Shown one piece after another: positions 11,001 to 23,000 of a DNA stretch of 64,000 nt. The stretch is from contig CM049311.1 of NCBI GenBank assembly GCA_026874595.1, forward strand, positions 38,086,676-38,150,675. The letters are read 5' to 3'. Source of the stretch: Sipunculus nudus (lineage: Eukaryota > Annelida > Sipuncula > Golfingiida > Sipunculidae). The notes below the pieces were generated by a model. The model was not told where the DNA came from, searched no databases, and saw only the letters and a list, made by a program, of their open reading frames with translations. Every line of letters starts with the position of its first letter. Within the stretch, counting starts at the first letter, position 1. The translations under genes and the position numbers were made by a program.

Positions 11001-14000
11001 GGACGATACAGTAAACTGGCTAAGTTCAGCTTCCCGTAACTCAGCCAAAAAGCACTGAACCGAAACCATTTGAACAAACTTGTATTATCAACATCTGAGG
11101 ATAAATAAGGTGTGAGATATATGCATTTGGCCCAGTGTTTTTTTGAGAAAAAGATCTTTGTAGCCACTGAGCTAAAATTGGCTGTTATGGCATATGACTA
11201 AATTCAGCTTCCCATAACTTAGCCAAAAGTCACTGAAAAGAGACCATTTGAACAAATTTTAGAAAGCACTACCCTAGGATCATTTCTGTGTGTGTTAAAC
11301 ATTTTGGCCATATGGTTTCAGAGAAGAAGTTTTTTTGTAGCCCTCAGTGTGATACTGGCACTGATGACCCTGTACAAAAAAGGCTGATGCAGGTGGCGCC
11401 ACCAATTCCTCAATTTCAGATATGACCAATGTGACCAACATTGGCATAAAATTTGGTGATGATAGCTACAGCAGTTTCTGAGATTTAAATTTTAATATGC
11501 TTTTTTGCACAGTTAACAAAGTTCAACCTCCCGAACTCGACCAAAAATCTCCGAACTGGAACCATTCGAACAAACTATAGAAAGATTGTTCAAGGGATCA
11601 TATCTGTGAAATATTGGACAAACTGGCTGGACGGTTTCGGAGAAGAAGTTTTTTAAAGCTTTTTTAGCTTTTTCCCTATAAAATCTAAGAAAATGCAGTT
11701 AGAAAAAAAATAAACAAAATCCGATATAGTTTTTTCGATGACTGATTATTTGCAAAAAAAATTGGTGATGCTGGCTCCTGCCGTTTTTGAGATAGCTATG
11801 GTTAACGTACAGACGACGCACGACGCACAACAGACGACGGACGACGCCGCACCATCGCATAAGCTCACAAGTTCGCTAAAAACATTCATATATGATAAAG
11901 GAAACATCCTCTGTCCCGACAGACTATCATTCTTTAGAGCAAACAAATAACTAACATAGATCTACAGTACATTCATGGGCAAAGGATGTCAGCTAACTTC
12001 CTAGAGCCTTTTTTCTTTTGTCTTGAACATGATACAAGAATTAGGCATATGCAATTTATTTTTGCACAGTATCACTTTTCACATCATGATTGCAAAATTT
12101 TTAGCTTAGTTCTACATCACACCCTTAGCTGTATATGTATGTGCGGCCTACCTGACTTCACAGCGACTGTTGCGTTGACTGGTTTCATCATCATCCTGAC
12201 TGTCCTCTCCCAGCGTGCTGTCATACAGCTGCTGGATACACTCATCTATACCACTCTCCAGGAAGTGAGATATAGACTCGAGCAGGCCACTAGCCATGAT
12301 GCTGTCAACAGTAAACAAGCCATAAAACAGACTGAACGCCACAAGCCATGATGCTGTCAACTGTAAACAAACTGTAAAACAGACTGACACTACAAGCCAT
12401 GATGTTGTCAATAGTAAACAAGCCTTAAACATACTGAATGCAATAAGCCATGATGCTGTCAACAGTAAACAAGCAGTAAAACAGACTGAACGCCACTAGC
12501 CATGATGCTGTCAACAGTAAACAAGCAGTAACACAGACTGAACGCCACTAGCCATGATGCTGTCAACAGTAAACAACAAATAAAGCAGACTGAACATACC
12601 TATTAAGATGTGTTAAGCTAACACATAACACTTTAATAGAGTCTTTACCTTACAAATCTAGGTATTTTTAAGATACCAGAGCTTATAGCCAGCTTCAGTA
12701 TCTGTATGACACTAACCAGTGAGCTTTGATAGACTTAGACTTTACCTTACTAATTATATAATCTAGGTGTTTTTAAGATACCAGAGCTTGTAGCCAGCTT
12801 CACTGTTAATATGACACTCACTAGTGAGAAGTTACTAGAGACTTTATATTTCAGAGTTTTTAAAATGATGCAAAAATCTCAATATTATGACCACCAATGG
12901 GACCACGATAAAGTTGTCACATTATCAAGGTGAACATGGCAGCAAGTTCCCATATTCAAGAGTAAAATAGGATAGGTACTGTGAATGGGTGGTCACAATT
13001 TTGAGGTGTTCACTAAACCGAGAGGGTCATTAGATGAGGTGTTGCTGTACCAGAGTTTATAGCGAGCTTCAGCATCTGTACAACACTCACCAGAACCTGT
13101 GCCCAGCCTGAGCTTCTCCTCCTCTCACCAGGGGGCACACTTGTTTGGTGAACTGCCACTCATCTTCCAGAGCATCTTTCAGCCTTTTTGATGCTTCAGG
13201 TAGCGACTGTAAAGCTAACATCCAGCTCTGTGTGTAGCGAAGATAAACCTGCAATACAAAGGGTAATGTTACCATATAATGAGTATTCACATCTACACAA
13301 AAAATAATGCTTTTAGTAAAAGTAAAAGCACAAAGGTTTAACTTCATATGCATTGTTCACACTTCATTTGTTCTTATATTCACACACTTAACCACTGTTT
13401 TAGCACTGTTTGGTAGGAATCACCAATGAATCTGGCACAAGGCCAAGAATGTTCTGACCAATTATAACTTGGTATGGCTAGTCTCACCAAGTCTAATATT
13501 GGCAATACTCAGCTTATATTGCTTGGAACACTCTTGGCCTTGTGCCAACTTCCCTGGAGGTAATACCTAGTCAACAGGGCTAAAGAAAATTTCACAAATT
13601 GGCTATTTCACCTGAAATTTATACTTATGTGAATGAAGAATAGTAACTGATACCCCCCCCCCCCCCCCCCCAATTTCTGTTGTTGGGTTGTTTTTCCTAT
13701 TAAGCTGACCTTTTCAACAAGGCAACTCTGGGTACCTCTGCTAGTTTAATAGTATAGTTCCAGGATTAAATTACAGAATGCCACCAGTAATCACCAAGCA
13801 TATCATATTTCAGCTGATATACTGATATAAATGATTCTTGTCAATAGTTGTAGGAGTCATCTTATCTTGTCCATACCTGACAATACATTCAGATATTGTT
13901 CCCATCTTCTAAGTTAAAGGTACCAAGTTGGTTAGACTTTTTGTGAATATTCAATCTTTATATTTTACCTGTATACACCACTGATGCAGGTACCTTTGTT

Positions 14001-17000
14001 AACGTCCTTGAAGTTTGACAAGAGTCCTCAAACACTGGAAAGGTTATACACCACAGATATTTCCTGCTCAATGCCCATATTTATATTTTTATTGTACCTT
14101 CATTAACATATTTCCAAGTTTGTCTCTGTGGTTGTCTGGGTCTAAGATAAAGCTATACATTAAGCTATACATTTACAACAATTTAAGCACAAAGGACACT
14201 AAGTGGGCCAGATCTGTATTTTACAGTTTTTTCACAATAAGCTGACATGAATCATTACCTCCATCATGTTTTTCATATCTTCCTCCAGCTCATCCAGATT
14301 TGTGTCTTCTGCATCCCTGTTGCTGTTACTGACAGCTGACTGGAACTCACTGTAGAACTGTTTAACCAGCACTGAGCCCTTCAACACCTCTTTGCACTCA
14401 CGGATCAGCTGGGAATCAGAAAACACCTAATTATATTCTTGAATGTTGGTAATGTTCAATACTACACTCACTACACTAATATAATGTACAGTCTAACCTC
14501 TTTCATTCGCTAACCTTTGGACTGGGGGATTTTTTGGTGGTAAGCGAGGGTGGCGGTTGATCGAGGGTCCACTTGAGATGAGCAGGGTAGCTTAAATCAG
14601 GCCCTGCATTTATTAGCCTCGTCTTTAACTAGTCATATTAAAACAAGGAACCCATGGGTCACGGCGCTCAGCTGTTATATATGATAAAAAAAATGATTTG
14701 GAAATGAGGCACATGCTGGTTTTGTGTGGTAATAAATATAAGCTGTATTATGAGTTGTTGGTGTTTAGCTTATTTATAATTTGGATAGTATCTTTGGAGA
14801 CAGGGAAGAGACTTATTTCATTTATTTTATTAACAAATGGAGTGCTATTGTCACACAGATTTTGACTTGGTCATATAACTTATAACCAGCACATATAATA
14901 TTAGAGTTTAACTATTTATTAAAATTTAATAACAAATATTGTGCCAAATATAATTTGAATTAAAAATAAGAGAATCATATGATTTTTAAAAATAAAATTT
15001 AACTGAAATGATTATTAAAATAATATTATAGAATATATTTATGAATGCATTCATGAATACATTTTGAAAGTATCTGCACAGGTATTCAAATACTTTCATT
15101 TTTACCTGAATTCCCATTCTTATGCAAGAAATTTTATAAAGATTCATATTTGTGTTCATATACATTTGCAAAGTATTTGCACCATGTCTTGTATTTATTC
15201 TGTTTTAGCCAAACAATGATGCTGAAAATCCAGAAAATACAAAATTCACAAATTTAAATAATGATCATAAGTACCTGGTTTTATAGCTTTAATTTATAAA
15301 TAACAAGGCCTACAGGCCTACAAGGCCTACAGGCCTAATGCGAACCTGTGCATTGGGAAATACACCAGGTATAATGCTTCAATGCTGGACCATTACTTTT
15401 CATGTACCGTAAAATCTCCACTTAAAACCGCGGTTTAATCAAGAAATTCAAAATCTTGAAATCAGGTTGATTTCCTGAAAGCACTGTGCGGTTTATACTA
15501 GAAGGGTTTCCTGAATATCTTCCTGACAGACATCGTTTTTGGGCCGGCGCGTGGGCGATAATATTGCAACTTTCGAAGGCTGTTCTTAGCATGCATGGGA
15601 GCCGTGTGTAAATGTATTATTTACGATTATTTGTTATTTATAAATTAAATATTGCTGATAAGTTTTTGTGTGATATATAACTTGTTATAAAATCTTGGTA
15701 ATTGTCACCAAATAATACGTTTACAACAACCCTGCTGTTACACACAGCGGTCCACTTCGTTGGGCATGGTCAAGCAAAATTGAAATAAAAGCCTACTTTA
15801 AACCCATTTGCGGCATTATTTAGCAATGATTATTTGTTTAAAACGTAAAATGAATAAAAAGCTGACATCGTAAAGAGTCACACAATGGCAGACAATCGTT
15901 TTAAAATCAAGTTTGAGTGCTGCCATGTGCTGAAACACCCCGGTATTCTGCTAAGAATATTTTGAACGGCTGTAAGCGGTGGGTGGTAAATAGAACAGCC
16001 ACCTATTTCGTCCCAGCGTGCCTTGCGCGAACACTGCCTTGACTCTCAACACGGAAACTTTCTTCAGGAAAAAAACTTGCTAACCCGGACTGGCCACTTT
16101 AATTTTACCTTAAAATCACTCGTTTTCAAGCGTCATGTTTCCTATAAGTGCGTATCTCTAAAAGGTAACTTCAGTTACTTCGATATTTAGTTAAGTTGAC
16201 CAGCGATGTTTTCAAACGCACCAGCAAATTGTGACATGGAGCGATGTCAACGTACGATGTGACGAAGATAATACCGAAGTAACCGGTATGAAAATGATTT
16301 GAATCTTCCGAGTAATTCCAGAAAATGGAATTTTCATCAATAATTAAGATTTCAAAATATTACTTTTAGAATTAAAATATACAATGACTTGAAATGGATC
16401 AGCAGAATATTTTTTCAAAAATATAATGACAAATCAGTAGCAAACAAGAATACGGCACGGAATATAAAATCTGTATAAACAGGCAGAGGTTCACCGGCAC
16501 TTACGTCTTCCCAAACTTCATGCTTGAGTGACCCTGCAAAAAAGTGTTATGATGTGTTTAAATAAAATGCCTAAGGAATTTTTAAAGTGGACAGGAATGG
16601 CCGAGTCGCAACCTACGCGTGTTCATTTCTAGATGATTGCTTGATTGTGTCTTTTGTCAAATCATTCCGTAGCGAAAGTTGGTGCGGTTTTAAAGGGGGG
16701 TTCTTAGTATTTGAGCCCCTTGCGGTGACTCGCCTGGTATTTCGGCGAAGTCTGGGTGCGGTTTTAATCGGAAGTGCGGTTTTAAGTGGAGATTTTACGG
16801 TATATGAACTATGCAAGTACTAAACATTTTGAATAAGAAACAATTACACAAACATCACTGCTGAAATTCTGGCATAGGTGCACACAACACTAAAAAGATT
16901 GTAGCTGGCACCACCAGTCTTGTATACAACGAAGCTATCAGAGATATATACATAAGCCCAATTTCAGACTGATATATCAAACCCCTCCTGAGAAAAACGT

Positions 17001-20000
17001 GTGCAAAAGTCATGGTAGGTGGCGACACCTGTCTTTTGAGCGAGAAAGCCATCAAAGACACATAAACAGGTCAAAATATTAGGCCAATACATCAAACTTA
17101 CCTTGAGTCTGATGCATGGGGCTGACCAGGCTTAGGTGAGAAAGGCTGTTGCCCCGAGGTGACAAATTGCTTGCTCAGACTACTGCACTGAGTGAACTCA
17201 TGACCTGCACCTGGCTAGACTGAGTGAACTTTTGACCTGTACCTGGCTGCACTGAGTGAACTCTTGACCTGTTGCATAATCTGACACAGTTGGCAGTCTG
17301 CCAAAGCTATAAATAGAATGCAGCTACTGCACTGAGTAAACTCCTGACCCATACCTGGCTGCACTGAGTGAACTCTTGACCTGTTGCCTAATCTGATACA
17401 GTTGGCAGTCTGCCAAAGCTATAAATAGATCCAGACTGACCTCTAGCCTGTTGCCAAATCTGAAATAGTAGCCACACCATTGCATAAGCTCATGCAGGGG
17501 CCCTGCCCTGAGGGGCTTGACACCCATGAGGTGATCACATGGTGCCCATGAGGTGTTAACATGTCACCCATGAGGTGATCACATGCCTTGTGCTTGGCTG
17601 CACTGACTGAACTCTTGACTAACATCTGGCTGCACTGAATGAACTCTTGATCTGTTGCCAAATCTGAAACAGTTGGCAGTTTCTAAACCTATTTAAAGAT
17701 ACAAACACAATCTTGGCCTGTTGGTAAATCTGTTTACACATACTGAAAGACTTTGGCTAAAATGCTTTTTTTTCAAGCTGACATATTCATAAACTTTTTA
17801 TCAAAATATCTAGAATAATAAAAGATGCAGTTCTTTCATTGTTAAAGGTCAAATAATTCTGCAAAAAATCATTCAAGTAAACTTGAACAAAGGCCACCTA
17901 AAAATGATTTTTGTTCAATGTTACAGAAGTTATAATTGAAACAATAATTTTGTAGAAGAATAGTTTTGCAGTCCTCAGTTTGTAATAGACATAATAATGG
18001 CCATAAGAGCAACTTAAGCTTTTCTGATATGATTGAAAGAACCATATCCTAGGATAATTCTTTAAAAAAAACTGAACGATTCAACTTGACAGTTTCATCA
18101 TAAACATTTTAAGCTGAAAGAGGCTAAAATTGAGGTTTTTGCCCATGAAAAACAGGTCAATGTAGGTGGCACCACAAAATCTGCAACTTCAAATATGAGT
18201 CATGTGACCAACATTTGCACAATACTTGGTAATTCTGTCATTTCATTTGTCATTTCTGAGAATACTATATCACTATGCTTAATTGGCCAAATGACTGTTC
18301 AAATTCGTGTAACACCACTAAAATTCATCAAATGCAAATCATTTGAACAAACTTGAGAGGGCTTGCCTCTGGGATCATTTCTGTAAAATATTGAACAATT
18401 TGGCTGGACCCGTTACAAGAAGAAGACTTTTAAAGATTTTCAGCTTTTCCCCTATAAAATCTAAGTAAATGCAGATAGCAAAAAAATAAGCTGAATCCCA
18501 CAACATTTGATATGTGATAGATTATTGCATAAAATCTGGGGATGGGAGCTCCTGCTATTCCTGATAAATTATGGGTTAATGTACAGATGACCAATGACCC
18601 CCGTACAAAAAAGGTCAATGCAGGTGGTGCCACCAATACCTGGATTTCATATATGACTCATGTGACCAACACTGGCATAAAATTTGGTGATGATAGCTCT
18701 GGCCTTTTCTGAGATTGTAATTTTAGTATGCTATTTTGGACAGTTAGCTAAGTTCAACTTCCTGTAACTCGGCTAAAATTCATCGAACTTGAACCATTCG
18801 AACAAACTTGAGAGAGATGGTACAAAAGATTATTTCTGTGAAATATTGAACAATTTGGCTTGACCGTTGCGGAGGAGAAGATTTTTAAAGGTTTCTTTTA
18901 GCTTTTTCTCTATAAAATCTAAGAAAATGCAGAGTTTTTCAGATGGCTAATTTTTGGAATTAAATTTCATGATACTAGCTCCAGTTGTTTTCGAAATAGT
19001 ATGGGTTAACATACAGATGACAGACAACACCACACCATTGCATTAGCTCACTGGTTTGCTAAAAATTACTACAGATGCATATTGAATGCAAAATTATAAT
19101 ACAGATCCATCTCACTGATGGCAAAATCTTGAATAAAGTTGTGTATGGATACCAATCATTTATAATCCATGTACAGCCATCTTTATATACCTACAGAGAG
19201 CTGTATACCTGTGATTGTAAACATTGCCTGGCATGAGGAATATCTAAAATCATAAATCTACATTTTTTAAAAGCTTTTAAAAACCATTCTTGTCAATATT
19301 AACCATAGATAACCTGATATCTAAATGTCTAGAGGCATGATGTAATGGATGCTGATAAACTGGTGCCATGCTAAATGTTTCTGCTTCACACAGCTAACAT
19401 ATATGGTAAAATGACTCAATTCAATCTTTATTATTCAGCCAAAATTCATTCTTTGGAACCATAAAAGACAACTAGATATTTCTAGGCACCGCAGGTGCCA
19501 TAGTATCCCCAGATAATTAATCCCCCCCCCACCTTTAAGAATAGGCCCCCCCTTTTCAGCAACAATTAATATCAGACCACACTCATAGAAAAGGTCATTC
19601 TCATAGAAAAGGTCATGATCCAAATTTCAATATACATCATCCCTGTCATGGACTCTGTTATAACGCGCCTGTGTACACAGTCTTAGGCACCTGTCATAAG
19701 TGCTGCGGTTGCACTGCGCAGGGATTTCATGTATGTAGTTCCAGTAAAGCCCGTCATGGTAGCTTGTTATTATTCTTTATGATCGGACATATACAACAGC
19801 CTAATACCATCACATAACATGGTGGCAGCGGAAACAAAACCTGCAGACAACACGAGTGATAAGTATTGTTTCAAACTGACATAATCATGATCAGCCCTAT
19901 TACGCTGATATGTAAACTCGCTACGCTCAAGCTCATAACAGTTCACGTGAGAGTGGCACCGCGTGAACGGTGACGATAATAAGTGCGTTTACGAGTGCTT

Positions 20001-23000
20001 ACAGCAATACTTAAAGAGACTCGCTAATCGACGCTCAGACTTTGTTTAATTCACCTTTAACCAAAATGGATAGTGTCCCAAGGATGGACTGGGCAGTGCC
20101 CAACCCTGCAGAGTCATTTAAACTGTTTCGACAACGCATGGAACTGTATTTTATAGCAAAGAAAATCGCATCAGCTGATCAGGTGGCTCATATCCTATTG
20201 CAAGTCGGCAACGAAGGTCTACGCAGATATAATTCGTGGTCACTCTCTGAAGATGATAAAAAAGACCCTAGCAAAATATTTGCAAAGTTTGAAGAACAAC
20301 TAGAGCCATCAGAAAATTATAGAGTTAGCCGTCTTAAGCTAATGTACTACAGACAGAAGCCAGATGAAAGTCTAGACGACTTTATCAACAGATGCTGTTT
20401 GCTAGCATTAAAGTGTGATTTCACTAATAGTGAAATGAATGAAAGGCTCATTGAACTGATAATAGCCAGCACTCAGATTCCAGAGTACCAGAAAGAATTG
20501 CTGGAGAAAGATAAACATTATACATTAGAAGAAGCTGTTAGGCTAGGACGTACATATGAAGCAGCAGCTTCTCATGTGATGCAGCTTAAACACATAGGAG
20601 CTACAAGCTCAACCACAGTGCATAGTATATCCAAGGTTCGTACCAATAATTGCAAGTGTCTCAACTGTGCCCAGCAGCATCCCTTTCGTCCAAGAGAACT
20701 TTGTCCTGCTTATGGATCAGAGTGTAGACGTTGTGGAAAGTATAACCATTGGGCTAAATGCTACATGTCAAAGCAAGCACATACATATAGACAAAACAGA
20801 GGGACCCCTGGCCAAGGTCATGGGAATACCCCTGGCCAAGGTCATAGGAGAAAGCCAGAAGAGCACAAGTCCCATCAGTCAAGGTCAAGTAACAGAAATG
20901 CCACTTACAAACAAGGCCAGTATAGACAGGCAAACCCTAGGAATGTTCATACTATACAGACAGAGCAACAAGATGCAGATGCGCTTACACAGTCATTTGA
21001 AACTTTAACATTCAATGATGTGAAAGTTTCGGCATGATGTTTAGAAACTTCTGATCGTGATGAGGCCTACGCACAGATAAATGTGAAATTAAATAACAGG
21101 CCTGGAACACACAATCTACAGCTCAAGGTAGATACCGGTGCTCAAGGGAATACCTTGCCATTACGGATATTCAGAAATATGTATCCTGAACTAACAAACG
21201 ATAAGGGCCTTTCAGTGAATACACTAGCTGCTACCGCAGGTGACACACGACTTACTGCATACAATGGTACAGCCATTACTTGTCATGGGATTGTAGATAT
21301 AGACTGTAGTTACAACAAATCCCCATGGGCAACAACTAAGTTTTATATTGTTGATGTAGCAGGTCCTGCAGTATTAGGACTACCTGCGTGTGAAAAGCTA
21401 AAGTTGGTGACTTTACACTGCACAGTCACATCACAGCCACAAACACATACAAATCAGTCTACTGTGCAGAAAACACACGACAACACACGTACAGTCAATA
21501 CTATTGATGCACTGAAACAAATGTACCCAGAACAGTTTGATCGCATAGGATGTCTTCCAGGTGAGGTTAAATTAGTCGTTGATCCGGAGGTTCCTCCACA
21601 TATCAATCCACCAAGAAAAACGCCAATAGCGCTCAAAGATGCTATTAAGACCAGTCTTGATTACATGGTGGTAAATGACATTATTCGCAAAGTTCAAGAG
21701 AACGAACCAACAGAATGGGTTTCTAGTCTCGCCTACTCGAAGAAAAAGGATGGCAGTCTGAGGGTCTGCCTAGATCCTAAATTCTTGAATCGTGCATTGA
21801 AACGACCACATCACAAGATTCCTACATTAGAGGAACTTAACCACAAATTTGCGATATATTTTTGCAAGATATTTCTCGAAACTAGACGCAAAATCCGGGT
21901 ACTGGAGTATCCAACTTCACAAAGACTCACAGCTGCTTACAACATTCCAGTCTCCATATGGTAGATACGCATTCAAGAGACTACCTTTTGGCCTATCTGC
22001 TTCACAAGACATATTCCAGTGTAAAATGGACATGATTCTTGAACAGCGTGATGGAGCAGAAGGAATAGCTGATGATGTAGTTGTTTATGGTGCTACAGAG
22101 GCAGAGCACGACAAAAATCTTCACCAGCTAATGAACGTAGCTGCTAGAAATGGACTTGTCTTCAATTCAGATAAGTGTCTGATCAAACAGAACAGTATTG
22201 GATTCTACGGTCTTGTTTATGGTGCTGATGGCATCAAACCTGATCCAGCCAAGATTCAAGATCTCAACGATATGCCAACTCCTTCTGACAGAAAAGAGCT
22301 ACAACAATTCTTGGGTCTAGTGATATTCTTTAGTCCATTCATACCTAATCTTGCTGAGAAAACAGCTGTACTCAGAGATTTACTAAAAGAAGATAGTGCA
22401 TATATATGGGAGCCAAATCATCAGAGTTGTTTTGAATTCCTCAAATGTATGGTGACCAAGGAGTCAAGGCTACAATACTTTGATGTTTCCAGTACACCTG
22501 TACTACAAACAGACGCAAGTCTTCGTGGACTTGGAGCTGCTTTGTTTCAAGAGCAAGCAACTGATGTTCTCCTACCAGTAGCATATGCATCTAAGACTCT
22601 CTCCGATGCAGAGAAACGCTATGCATGTATCGAAAGAGAATTACTGGCAATCGTGTTTGGCACACAACGCTTTCATACCTACCTGTATGGACGCCCATTC
22701 AAGGTCATAACAGACCACAAGCCACTAGTGTCAATCATTCAAAAAGGCTTAGTCAACTCGCCACCTCGCTTGCAGAGAATGCTTCTTAAGCTACAAGGTT
22801 ATGATATGCAAGTAGAGTACAAACCTGGGAAGGAAATCGTAGTGGCAGATACCCTCTCTCGATTACCGAGTCAACACAACACTCAGATCATTGATTTAGA
22901 CATTTGTGTTGATTTTGTCAGATTCTCCAATGAGAAAATACAACAGCTCAAACAAGAAACAAAATCAGATGCAGTGTTACAGGAGCTGACACAAACCATA

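Noticed and set aside
18850-19819. The whole 970-bp flanking repeat as one long LTR
   Set aside because: Its first 794 bp match host HLE-B sequence at 10480-10870, and the TG...CA ends, primer-binding site and ATCCC duplication delimit a 176-bp LTR.
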